A DNA stretch of 64,000 nt from RYN-230 sp963711705 (GTDB lineage: Bacteria > Actinomycetota > Actinomycetes > Streptosporangiales > Streptosporangiaceae): contig CAVQFM010000018.1 of assembly GCA_963711705.1 (NCBI GenBank), forward strand, positions 1-64,000, in the 5' to 3' direction. Positions within the stretch are counted from its first letter, which is position 1; every line of letters starts with the position of its first letter. Below, in pieces: positions 32,294 through 40,825 of this stretch. The notes below the pieces were generated by a model. The model did no database searches and was not told the origin of the DNA. It saw only the letters and a list, made by a program, of their open reading frames with translations. Made by a program: the position numbers and the translations under genes.

Positions 32294-33874
32294 TCAGCGG
32301 ACGAACAGGTGAGCGGCGGCATGGTTGGCCAGGCTGAGCAGCGGCTGCGGCACGATGCCGAACACCAGCGTGGCGACCACACCGAGGCCGACGGCCAGCC
32401 CGGTGAAGATGCCCGGGGTGACCACGGCCGGGCCGCCGGGCGCCGGGTCGCTGAAGAACATGAGCACGATCACCCGGACGTAGAAGAACGCGGCCACCGC
32501 GCTGGCGATCACGCCCACGATGACGAGCGGCACCGCGCCACCGGCGACAGCCGCCTGGAACACCGCGAACTTCCCGGTGAAGCCGCTGGTCAGCGGGATC
32601 CCGGCGAACGCGAGCAGGAAGAACGCGAAGACCCCGGCCACCAGCGGCGACCGCTTGCCCAGGCCCGCCCAGCTGGACAGGTGCGCCGCCTCGCCCGCCT
32701 GGTCGCGGACCAGGGTGACCACGGCGAACGCGCCAACCGTGGTGAAGCCGTACACCGCCAGGTAGAACAAACTGCTGGACAGGCCGGCGACGCTGGCCGC
32801 GATCACGCCGGTGAGCACGAACCCGCCGTGTGCGATGGAGGAGTAGGCCAGCAGCCGCTTCACGTCGGTCTGGGTGATCGCGATGATCGCGCCGACGACC
32901 ATGGTCAGGATGGCCACGGCCCACATGGCCGGCCGCCAGTCCCAGGTCAGCTGGCCGAACGAGACGTAGAACACGCGCAGCAGCGCGCCGAACGCGGCCA
33001 CCAGGGTGCAGGACGCCATCAGCGCGGTGACCGGGGTCGGCGCGCCCTGGTAGACGTCGGGCTTCCAGCTCTGGAACGGGACGGCACCGATCTTGAACAG
33101 CAGGCCGATGCCGAGCAGCGCCATCCCGGCGTAGAGCAGCGTGCTGCTGCCCAGGTTGCTGGTGGCCGCGGCCGCGATCGCGCCCAGCGAGACCGACCCG
33201 GCGTAGCCGTACAGCATGGCCACACCGAACAGGAAGAACGCCGAGGAGAACGCGCCGAGCAGGAAGTACTTCACCGATGCTTCCTGCGACAGCAGGCGGC
33301 GCCGCCGGGCCAGCCCGCACAGCAGGTACAGCGGGAGGGACAGCACTTCCAGCGCGACGAACATGGTGAGCAGGTCGTTGGCCGCCGGGAACAGCAGCAT
33401 GCCGCCGAGCGCGAACAGGGTCAGCGGGTAGATCTCGGTATGCACCATCCCGGCCAGCTGGGCTGCGCGCTCCTCGGCGCTGCCCGGGGTGGTGGCCGCC
33501 TGGGCCACGAACGTGTCCTGGTCCCGCGAGGAGTCGGCCATGACCAGGACGCTGACCAGCCCCAGCACCAGGATCGTGCCCCAGACGAACAGGGTCGGGC
33601 CGTCCACGCCGACCGCGCCCATCGCGTCCACGCTGCCCGGGCTGCCGTGTGCGAACAGCGATCCGGTCGCGGCGACCACGATGGTCAGCACGAACGCCAC
33701 CGCCAGGGCGCCCAGGGTCAGCACCAGCTGGACGGGCCGCCGCTGGGCGCGCGGCACGAACGCTTCCACCAGCACGCCGACCACCGCCACGCCGAACACC
33801 ACCAGCATCGGCGACAGCTGGCCGTACTCGATGTGCGGCGTGGGGATGGGGGCCACCGCGAGATTCCCGGTCAC
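32294..33874 (-). CDS. nuoN: NADH-quinone oxidoreductase subunit N
   Basis: About 526 residues with about 14 membrane helices, an antiporter-like proton-pumping subunit. Typical segments are MFVALEVLSLPLYLLCGLAR (helix-5 Glu), EASVKYFLLGAFSSAFFLFG, LLFKIGAVPFQSWKPDVYQG (helix-7/8 Lys, Pro-Phe-His/Gln region) and KRLLAYSSIAHGGFVLTGV. The ATG overlaps the nuoM stop by four bases (ATGA). It is the last nuo gene; a tandem-repeat block follows. Confidence 0.95.
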   Translation of the reverse strand: MTGNLAVAPIPTPHIEYGQLSPMLVVFGVAVVGVLVEAFVPRAQRRPVQLVLTLGALAVAFVLTIVVAATGSLFAHGSPGSVDAMGAVGVDGPTLFVWGTILVLGLVSVLVMADSSRDQDTFVAQAATTPGSAEERAAQLAGMVHTEIYPLTLFALGGMLLFPAANDLLTMFVALEVLSLPLYLLCGLARRRRLLSQEASVKYFLLGAFSSAFFLFGVAMLYGYAGSVSLGAIAAAATSNLGSSTLLYAGMALLGIGLLFKIGAVPFQSWKPDVYQGAPTPVTALMASCTLVAAFGALLRVFYVSFGQLTWDWRPAMWAVAILTMVVGAIIAITQTDVKRLLAYSSIAHGGFVLTGVIAASVAGLSSSLFYLAVYGFTTVGAFAVVTLVRDQAGEAAHLSSWAGLGKRSPLVAGVFAFFLLAFAGIPLTSGFTGKFAVFQAAVAGGAVPLVIVGVIASAVAAFFYVRVIVLMFFSDPAPGGPAVVTPGIFTGLAVGLGVVATLVFGIVPQPLLSLANHAAAHLFVR

Positions 33875-35547
33875 GGGGTGCTTCCCTTCTGGAGCTGCGC
33901 TGCTCCGAGGCGGGCCACGAGGACGTCACCGTTGCCCAGCCGGAAAACGGCCGCATTGCTCGGAGTGGGGTGCTGCGGCCGCGGATCGGTGGCGTGCAGC
34001 TGGACCATCGTGTGCCGCACCGCCGGGTTGATGACGTCGAGCAGCGGCTTCGGGTACACGCCGAACACGATGAGCAGGGCGACCAGCGGCCCGACCGCCC
34101 ACAGCTCACGGGGCCGCAGGTCGGGCATGGTGGCCACCTCCTCGCGCACCGGCCCGGTCATCGTGCGCTGGTACATCCACAGGATGTAGATCGAGGCCAG
34201 GATGATCCCGGCGGTGGCGAACGAGGCGGCCACCTTGTAGCGGGTGAACGTGCCCACCAGGACCAGGAACTCGCTGACGAAGGTGGACAGCCCGGGCAGC
34301 GACAGCCCGGCCAGGCCGGAGATGAGGAACAGCCCGGCCAGCATGGGGGCGACCTTCTGCACGCCGCCGTAGTCGGCGATCCGCTGCGACCGGCGCCGGG
34401 CGATCATGAACCCGGCCACCAGGAACAGCGCGCCGGTGGCGAACGCGTGGTTGACCATGTACAGCGTGGCGCCGGACTGGCCCTGGGTGGTCAGCGCGAA
34501 GATACCGAGCACGATGAACCCGAAGTGGGAGATGGACGTGTAGGCGATCAGCCGCTTGAGGTCCCGCTGGCCGATGGCCACGACCGCGCCGTACAGGATG
34601 CCGACGACCGCCAGCACGATGATCAGCGGCGTGAAGTACCTGGAGGCTTCGGGGAACAGCTGCAGGCAGTAGCGGATCATGCCGAACGTGCCGACCTTGT
34701 CCATCACGCCGACGAGCAGCACGGCGGTGCCGGGCTGGGCCGCGGTCGCCGAGTCGGGCAGCCAGGTGTGGAACGGCCACAGTGGCGCCTTGATGGCGAA
34801 CGCGATGAAGAACCCGAGGAACAGCCACTTCTGCGTGACCGGGCTGAGCACCACGTGGGTCAGCGGGCCGAACAGGAACGTGCCGGGGTGCCCGGCGCGC
34901 GCGGAGTACACGTACAGCGCGATCACCGCGACCAGCATGATCAGCCCGCCGAACAGGCTGTACAGCAGGAACTTGACCGCGGCGTACTGGCGCTGGCCCA
35001 CCCCGAAGCTGCCGATCAGGAAGTACATCGGGATCAGCATGGCCTCGAAGAACACGTAGAACAGGAACACGTCGGTGGCCGCGAACGCGCCGACCATCAT
35101 CGTCTCCAGCACCAGCAGCAGCGCGAAGTAGGTCTTCACGCTGCGCCCGGGGCGGCCCGGCGCCGCCGCCTCGCCCGCGGCGGCGGGCGGGTCCGCGTCG
35201 TGCCACGAGGCGAGCACGACCACCGGCATGAGCACCGCGGTCATCCCGATCAGCACCAGGGCGATGCCGTCCACGCCAACCGCGTAGTGCACGCCGAACT
35301 GCGGGATCCACTGGTAGGTCTGGGTGAACTGGAACTCGGCGCCGTTGGGTGAGAAGCTGACCATCATCGCGATGGTCAGTCCCAGCGTGATCAGCGAGAA
35401 CAGCAGCGCCAGCCGCTTGACGAGCAGGTGCCGGGCGGCCCGGTCCCCGTCGCCGCCGGGGGCGGAGCTGCCCGGGGTGAGGACTATGACCAGCGCGCCG
35501 ACCAGCGGCACCGCGCCGATCACGGTCAGCCAGGGGAACGTGCTCAT
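33871..35547 (-). CDS. nuoM: NADH-quinone oxidoreductase subunit M
   Basis: About 558 residues. It has the MFS-unrelated antiporter fold with about 14 helices, including YFLIGSFGVGQRQYAAVKFL, KAPLWPFHTWLPDSATAAQ (the LPxAHxxA-like proton-channel region, with Ser-Ala-Thr) and LKRLIAYTSISHFGFIVLGI. An extra loop of about 25 residues (WHDADPPAAAGEAAAPGRPG) follows an early helix. ATG 35547 lies 62 bases after nuoL. It pumps protons in the Complex I membrane arm. Confidence 0.95.
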   Translation of the reverse strand: MSTFPWLTVIGAVPLVGALVIVLTPGSSAPGGDGDRAARHLLVKRLALLFSLITLGLTIAMMVSFSPNGAEFQFTQTYQWIPQFGVHYAVGVDGIALVLIGMTAVLMPVVVLASWHDADPPAAAGEAAAPGRPGRSVKTYFALLLVLETMMVGAFAATDVFLFYVFFEAMLIPMYFLIGSFGVGQRQYAAVKFLLYSLFGGLIMLVAVIALYVYSARAGHPGTFLFGPLTHVVLSPVTQKWLFLGFFIAFAIKAPLWPFHTWLPDSATAAQPGTAVLLVGVMDKVGTFGMIRYCLQLFPEASRYFTPLIIVLAVVGILYGAVVAIGQRDLKRLIAYTSISHFGFIVLGIFALTTQGQSGATLYMVNHAFATGALFLVAGFMIARRRSQRIADYGGVQKVAPMLAGLFLISGLAGLSLPGLSTFVSEFLVLVGTFTRYKVAASFATAGIILASIYILWMYQRTMTGPVREEVATMPDLRPRELWAVGPLVALLIVFGVYPKPLLDVINPAVRHTMVQLHATDPRPQHPTPSNAAVFRLGNGDVLVARLGAAQLQKGSTP

Positions 35548-35609
35548 CGGGTTTGCCGCCTCACCAGGTCCGGGAGATCAGGGTCCAGGGATTTAGTCAT
35601 CGTGGCCGC

Positions 35610-37553
35610 CTACAACCGGGCCAGCAGCAGCGCGCCGACCAGCAGCGCCCCGCCGACCAGCATGGACAGCGCATAGGAGCGGACGAATCCGTTCTGAATC
35701 CGGCGCAGCCGCCCGGATGTCCCGCCGATGGCCGCGGCCACCGTGTTCACCAGGCCGTCCACCCCGCGGTTGTCGAAGTACACCGACAGCCGGGTGAGCC
35801 ACTGCCCGGGCCGCATCAGCAGCGACTCGTTGATCGCGTCCCCGTACAGGTCCTTGCGCGCGGCGGTGACCGGGAAGTTGCCGGCCGGGGCGGTCTCAGG
35901 TACCGGCCGGCGGCCGTACAGCACCCAGCCGAGCCCGACGGCCAGGACGATGAGCACCAGGGCCACGATCCCGGAGGTGCTGAAAACGGGTGGCTCCTCC
36001 GGGATGAAACCGGTCACCGGGCCGAGGAAATGGGCCAGCCGGTCGCCGAGGATCTCGAAGGCGCCGAAGCCGAGCGCGCCCAGCGCCAGCAGGATCACCG
36101 GCGAGGTCATCACCGGCGGCGCCTCGTGCGGGTGAGCGTCCTCGCGCCAGCGGCGCCGCCCGGTGAATGTCATGAGCACCACCCGGGTCATGTAGAACGC
36201 GGTCAGGCCGGCCCCGAGCAGCGCGGCAATGCCGACGATCCAGCCGGTCGCGCCGCCCTGGCCGAACGCGGCATCGATGACCGTGTCCTTGGCGAAGAAC
36301 CCGGAGAACGGCGGGATGCCGATGATGGCCAGGTAACACGCGGTGAACGTGACGAAGGTGATCGGCAGGACCGGGCCCAGGCCGCCGTAGCGGCGCATGT
36401 CCACCTCGTCGTTCATCGCGTGCATGATCGACCCGGCCCCGAGGAACAGGCCGGCCTTGAAGAACCCGTGCGCGAGCAGCAGCGCGATCGCGAACGGGTA
36501 GCCCGCGGGGCCGATGCCGGCGGCCAGCATCATGTAGCCGATCTGGCTCATCGTCGATCCGGCCAGCGCCTTCTTGATGTCGTCCTTGGCACAGCTGATG
36601 ATCGCGCCGAACAGCAGCGTGGCCGCGCCGACCACCATCACCGCCAGCCGCCCATCCGCGGTCAGGTCGAAGATCGGGCCGGACCGGACGATGAGGTAGA
36701 CCCCGGCGGTGACCATGGTCGCCGCGTGGATCAGCGCCGACACCGGGGTCGGGCCTTCCATCGCATCGAGCAGCCAGGACTGCAGCGGCAGCTGGGCCGA
36801 TTTGCCGCACGCGCCGAGCAGCAGCAGCAGGGCCAGCGCGGTGAGCACCCCGGGGCTGGCCGCGCCGGGATGGTGGAACACCCCGGCGAACGTGACCGTG
36901 CCGAACGTGCTGAACATCAGCATGATCCCCAGCGACAGCCCGGCGTCACCGACCCGGTTGGCGATGAATGCCTTCTTGGCCGCCGCCGCGGCCGACGGCT
37001 TGTACTGCCAGAACCCGATCAGCAGGTAGGAGGCGAGGCCAACGCCCTCCCAGCCCGCGTACAGCAGCAGGTAGTTGTCGGCCAGCACGAGCAGCAGCAT
37101 GGCCGCGAGGAACAGGTTCATGTACCCGAAGAACCGGCGCCGCTCCGGGTCGTGGGCCATGTAGCCAACCGAGAAGATGAAGATCAGCGAGCCGACCCCG
37201 GTGATCAGCAGCACAAAGCACATCGACAGCTGATCCAGTTGCAGCGCCACGTTCACCTTGAACGCACCGACCGCGATCCAGGAGAACAGGTTCACATCCC
37301 GGCTGCGCTGGTAGTCCGGATATCCGAGCATGGCGGCGAAGGCGATCAGCGCGTAGGCGAACGCGGCCAGCGGCATGGCCACGCCCAGCAGGTGCCCCCA
37401 GCGGTTGGTCCGCTTCCCGCCGAGCAGCAGCACCACCGCGCCGATCAGCGGGAACACCAGCAGCAGCCACGCGGCGCGCTGCACACCGACGGCAGGTATG
37501 GTGCCCTCGATATGGGCGGCGGCCACGTGCGTGGCCGCAAGTGAGCCTGTCAC
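35610..37553 (-). CDS. nuoL: NADH-quinone oxidoreductase subunit L
   Basis: About 647 residues, the largest antiporter-like subunit. NYLLLYAGWEGVGLASYLLI carries the key Glu, GKSAQLPLQSWLLDAMEGPT and PVSALIHAATMVTAGVYLIV the proton channel. IKKALAGSTMSQIGYMMLAA is the repeat-2 block. The C-terminal region from about 480 should be the long lateral helix that ties the pumps together. It lies 63 bases after nuoK, the first break in an otherwise overlapping run of genes. Confidence 0.95.
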   Translation of the reverse strand: MTGSLAATHVAAAHIEGTIPAVGVQRAAWLLLVFPLIGAVVLLLGGKRTNRWGHLLGVAMPLAAFAYALIAFAAMLGYPDYQRSRDVNLFSWIAVGAFKVNVALQLDQLSMCFVLLITGVGSLIFIFSVGYMAHDPERRRFFGYMNLFLAAMLLLVLADNYLLLYAGWEGVGLASYLLIGFWQYKPSAAAAAKKAFIANRVGDAGLSLGIMLMFSTFGTVTFAGVFHHPGAASPGVLTALALLLLLGACGKSAQLPLQSWLLDAMEGPTPVSALIHAATMVTAGVYLIVRSGPIFDLTADGRLAVMVVGAATLLFGAIISCAKDDIKKALAGSTMSQIGYMMLAAGIGPAGYPFAIALLLAHGFFKAGLFLGAGSIMHAMNDEVDMRRYGGLGPVLPITFVTFTACYLAIIGIPPFSGFFAKDTVIDAAFGQGGATGWIVGIAALLGAGLTAFYMTRVVLMTFTGRRRWREDAHPHEAPPVMTSPVILLALGALGFGAFEILGDRLAHFLGPVTGFIPEEPPVFSTSGIVALVLIVLAVGLGWVLYGRRPVPETAPAGNFPVTAARKDLYGDAINESLLMRPGQWLTRLSVYFDNRGVDGLVNTVAAAIGGTSGRLRRIQNGFVRSYALSMLVGGALLVGALLLARL

Positions 37554-37616
37554 TGAGCTACTCCTCGTGCTTCAGCAAGCGTCAGCTGGGGCCGGCCAGG
37601 GCCGGCGGTCAGCGGT

Positions 37617-37916
37617 CTAGTACTTCAGCAGGTTGGCGTCGTCCACCGACGCGGACCTGCGCGTGCGGAAGATCGCCATCAGGATGGCCAGGCCCACCAC
37701 GACCTCGGCCGCGGCCACCACCATCACGAAGAACGCGATCACCTGGCCGTTGAGGTTGCCGTGCAGCCGGGCGAAGGCCACGAAGGCGAGGTTGACCGCG
37801 TTCAGCATGAGCTCAACGCACATGAAGATGACCATGGCGTTGCGCCGCACCAGCACGCCCACCGCGCCGATCACGAACAGGATCACGGCGAGCGCCACGA
37901 AGCTGCCGGGACTCAT
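37617..37916 (-). CDS. nuoK: NADH-quinone oxidoreductase subunit K
   Basis: About 99 residues with three helices, matching the family length. The second helix MVIFMCVELMLNAVNLAFVA and the third VMVVAAAEVVVGLAILMAIF carry the two conserved Glu residues needed for proton pumping. The ATG overlaps the nuoJ stop (ATGA). Confidence 0.95.
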   Translation of the reverse strand: MSPGSFVALAVILFVIGAVGVLVRRNAMVIFMCVELMLNAVNLAFVAFARLHGNLNGQVIAFFVMVVAAAEVVVGLAILMAIFRTRRSASVDDANLLKY

Positions 37917-38761
37917 CCGCCATCACCTTCCTGGGCTGCGTCCTCCCGCGCGGGATCGCCGCCGGCCGGGCCACTGGCCGGGCTGGCGCCGAGCAGTGTG
38001 CGCCGCCCCTGGCTGACCTCAGCCTCCGCCACCCCGATCCGCTGGGTGATGACCTCGCTGACCGAGACCTCCGACGGGGTGCCGTCGGGCAGCAGGGCCG
38101 GCATGTCCACCGCGTTGTGCCGCGCGTAGGTCCCCGGGCCGGGCAGCGGCGAGGGCCGGCCGCTGGCCACCCGGAGCCGGGACAGGTCGCGCTGGGTCGG
38201 CTTGGGCGAGGTGCGCTCCCGGTGCGCCAGCACCATGGCGCCCACCGCCGCGGTGATCAGCAGTGCGCTGGTGATTTCGAACGGGAACACGTAGGTGGTG
38301 AAGATGAGCCGGGCGATCCCGTTCAGGTTGCCGGCGCCGAACGCCGGGCCGTTGGAGGCCGGGGCCGCCGAGCCCAGGACGGCGTGCCCGACGGTGAGCG
38401 TGAGCAGCACCAGCAGGCCGATGCCACCCAGCCCGGCGGCGGCCCGCTGGCCCCTGATCGTCTCGACGATGGAGTCCCTGGCCCTGATTCCCACGATCAT
38501 CAGCACGAACAGGAACAGCATCAGCACCGCGCCGGTGTACACGATCACCTGGACGAAGGCCAGGAACGGCGCGCCGTTCACCGCGTACAGCGCCGCGAGG
38601 CAGAGCATGACCACGGCCAGCAGCACCGCGCAGTAGACCGCCTTGCGGACCAGGATCATGCCGAGCGCCGCGCTCACCGATACCACCGCGAGCAGCCAGA
38701 AGGTGATTTCCTGGGTGGTGGAGGCCACGTCGCTGATGGCCAGCACCCCACCGTGCGTCAT
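37913..38761 (-). CDS. nuoJ: NADH-quinone oxidoreductase subunit J
   Basis: About 282 residues. The first 180 hold five helices with FLAFVQVIVYTGAVLMLFLF, the NuoJ hallmark. The C-terminal 100 residues are hydrophilic (SPKPTQRDLSRLR onwards), much longer than the E. coli protein (about 184), a feature seen in other actinobacteria. ATG 38761 overlaps the nuoI stop. The frame is open farther upstream in shadow of nuoI; that part is not coding. Confidence 0.95.
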   Translation of the reverse strand: MTHGGVLAISDVASTTQEITFWLLAVVSVSAALGMILVRKAVYCAVLLAVVMLCLAALYAVNGAPFLAFVQVIVYTGAVLMLFLFVLMIVGIRARDSIVETIRGQRAAAGLGGIGLLVLLTLTVGHAVLGSAAPASNGPAFGAGNLNGIARLIFTTYVFPFEITSALLITAAVGAMVLAHRERTSPKPTQRDLSRLRVASGRPSPLPGPGTYARHNAVDMPALLPDGTPSEVSVSEVITQRIGVAEAEVSQGRRTLLGASPASGPAGGDPAREDAAQEGDGG

Positions 38762-39393
38762 CGCTGGTCTCCAGGCTCGTCGCCGGGCGTGGTGGCGGGC
38801 ACCCCCGCGGCGCCGGTCTCGTGCGGCCGGCCCGCCTCGCCTTCCGGGCCCTCCGCCGGTTCCGCGGACCCCTCGGCCGGCGCGACCACCCCGGCCGACC
38901 GGAGGTTGTAGTAGTCCCGTTCGGTCTGGCCGAGCCGCATCTCGTGCGGGGGCTGCTCCATCCCCGGCAGCAGCGGCGCCAGCAGCTGCTCCTTGGTCCA
39001 GATCAGGCTCTCCCGGTTGTCGTCGGCCAGCTCGTAGTCGTTGGTCATGGTCAGCGCCCGGGTCGGGCACGCTTCCACGCACAGCCCGCACAGGATGCAG
39101 CGCAGGTAGTTGATCTGGTACACGTCGCCGTACCGCTCCCCCGGGGAGTAGCGCTCCTCCGGGGTGTTGTCCGCGCCCTCCACGTAGATCGCATCGGCCG
39201 GGCAGGCCCAGGCGCACAGCTCGCAGCCGATGCACTTCTCCAGCCCATCCGGCCACCGGTTGAGCTGGTGACGGCCGTGGAACCGGGGGGCGGTGGGCTT
39301 TTTCACTTCCGGGTACTCGACCGTGTCCACCTTCCGGAACATCTGCCGGAAGGTGACACCGAAGCCCTTGACGGGCCCGAGGAACTCAGGCAC
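38758..39393 (-). CDS. nuoI: NADH-quinone oxidoreductase subunit I (main copy)
   Basis: About 211 residues with two [4Fe-4S] motifs, CIGCELCAWACP and CILCGLCVEACP, and the family N-terminus with VDTVEYPEVKK. GTG 39393 follows AAGGAGGTGACCG, an ideal ribosome-binding site, and overlaps nuoH by eight bases. The C-terminal 50 residues are Glu/Gly/Ala-rich. The second NuoI-like gene (5707-6303) has the same cluster motifs but a different spacer and ends. Confidence 0.95.
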   Translation of the reverse strand: MPEFLGPVKGFGVTFRQMFRKVDTVEYPEVKKPTAPRFHGRHQLNRWPDGLEKCIGCELCAWACPADAIYVEGADNTPEERYSPGERYGDVYQINYLRCILCGLCVEACPTRALTMTNDYELADDNRESLIWTKEQLLAPLLPGMEQPPHEMRLGQTERDYYNLRSAGVVAPAEGSAEPAEGPEGEAGRPHETGAAGVPATTPGDEPGDQR

Positions 39394-40825
39394 CGGTCAC
39401 CTCCTTGGTGGGGCCGCTGGCACCGGGCGTGCCCTCCTCAGGGACCTGGGGCCGCCCGGTGACCGGGGACAAGGTGACCCCGGTCCCGTGGTAATGCGGC
39501 AGGTCCATCGGCGGGACCGGGAAGGCCGGCGCGTCGTCCGCGGCCCCGGCGCCCGCGGTAGCGGGCCGCTCGCCGGCGGGCAGCAGGTCAGCCTCGGCCG
39601 CCGCCTGCCGTCGCTGCAGGGCCGCGTCGCCCAGGAACAGCAGCGTGAACAGCGCGACGACCAGCAGGCCGCCGACCGTGTACACGGCCGGGCTGCCGCC
39701 GTGCTGGCGCCAGACCCGGATGGTGGCGATGACCAGGATCCAGACCAGGGAAGCCGGGATGAGCACCTTCCAGCCGAACCTCATCAGCTGGTCGTAGCGG
39801 ATCCGGGGCAGCGTGCCGCGCAGCCAGACAAAACAGAACAGCAGGATGAGCACCTTGCCCAGGAACCACAGGAGCGGCCACCAGCCGGTGTTCGCGTCCG
39901 GCCACACGCTGATCGGCCACGGCGCATGCCAGCCGCCCAGGAACAGCGTGGTAGCCAGCCCGGACACCGTGATCATGGCGACGTACTCGCCCAGGTAGAA
40001 CAGGGCGAACTTGAGTGAGGAGTACTCGGTGTGGTAGCCGCCGACCAGCTCACCCTCGCCCTCGGGCAGGTCGAACGGCAGCCGGTTGGTCTCGCCGACC
40101 ATGGTGATCAGGTAGATCACGAACGACGGGAACAGCAGCACCGCGTACCAGGACGGGTAGTGCAGGGTGGCCCCGAACCAGTGGAACTCGGTGCCGCTGC
40201 CCGCCTGCGCGTTGACGATGGCCGTGGTGGACAGCGACCCGGAGTACAGGAAGACGGCGACGAACGACAGCCCCATCGCGATCTCGTAGCTGATCACCTG
40301 GGCCGACGAGCGCAGCGCGCCGAGCAGCGGGTAGGGCGACTCGGACGCCCAGCCGGCCAGCACGATCCCGTAGACCGCGATCGAGCTCATGGCCAGCACC
40401 AGCAGCACCGCGACCGGCAGGTCGGCCACCTGCAGCGGGGTGCGTACGCCGAAAATCGAGACCTCGGGCCCGAACGGGATGATCGCAAAACTGACGAACA
40501 CCGGGATCACAGCGATCGCCGGGGCCAGCCAGAACAGCAGCTTGTCCACCCGCCGCGGGACGATGTCTTCCTTCAGCGGCAGCTTGAGCCCGTCCATCAG
40601 GGACTGCAGCAGGCCGAACGGCCCGGCCCGGTTCGGCCCGAGGCGCTGCTGCATCCGCCCGATGAGCCGGCGCTCCGCCCAGATCGTGAACAGCGTCGTG
40701 ATCATCAGGAAGAGGAAGACGAACAGCACCTTGATGATGATCAGCCACCAGGGCTGGTGGTAGAAGCTGGCCAGGGTGGGGTCGGCGGCGGCGGCGGCGT
40801 TCGCCGCGCTGGCCAAGCCGGTCAT
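39386..40825 (-). CDS. nuoH: NADH-quinone oxidoreductase subunit H
   Basis: About 479 residues with eight or nine helices. NuoH lines the quinone chamber. Visible blocks are TIWAERRLIGRMQQRLGPNR, LKLPLKEDIVPRRVDKLLFW and LPFDLPEGEGELVGGYHTEY. The C-terminal 75 residues are hydrophilic and Pro-rich, an extension usual in actinobacteria. The ATG overlaps the restored nuoG stop as ATGA, which supports the nuoG frameshift call. Confidence 0.95.
   Translation of the reverse strand: MTGLASAANAAAAADPTLASFYHQPWWLIIIKVLFVFLFLMITTLFTIWAERRLIGRMQQRLGPNRAGPFGLLQSLMDGLKLPLKEDIVPRRVDKLLFWLAPAIAVIPVFVSFAIIPFGPEVSIFGVRTPLQVADLPVAVLLVLAMSSIAVYGIVLAGWASESPYPLLGALRSSAQVISYEIAMGLSFVAVFLYSGSLSTTAIVNAQAGSGTEFHWFGATLHYPSWYAVLLFPSFVIYLITMVGETNRLPFDLPEGEGELVGGYHTEYSSLKFALFYLGEYVAMITVSGLATTLFLGGWHAPWPISVWPDANTGWWPLLWFLGKVLILLFCFVWLRGTLPRIRYDQLMRFGWKVLIPASLVWILVIATIRVWRQHGGSPAVYTVGGLLVVALFTLLFLGDAALQRRQAAAEADLLPAGERPATAGAGAADDAPAFPVPPMDLPHYHGTGVTLSPVTGRPQVPEEGTPGASGPTKEVTGA

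Noticed and set aside
32309..34189. Long plus-strand ORF of 626 codons opposite nuoN/nuoM
   Set aside because: Composition is Gln/His/Arg-rich, typical of antisense reading of a GC-rich membrane gene.
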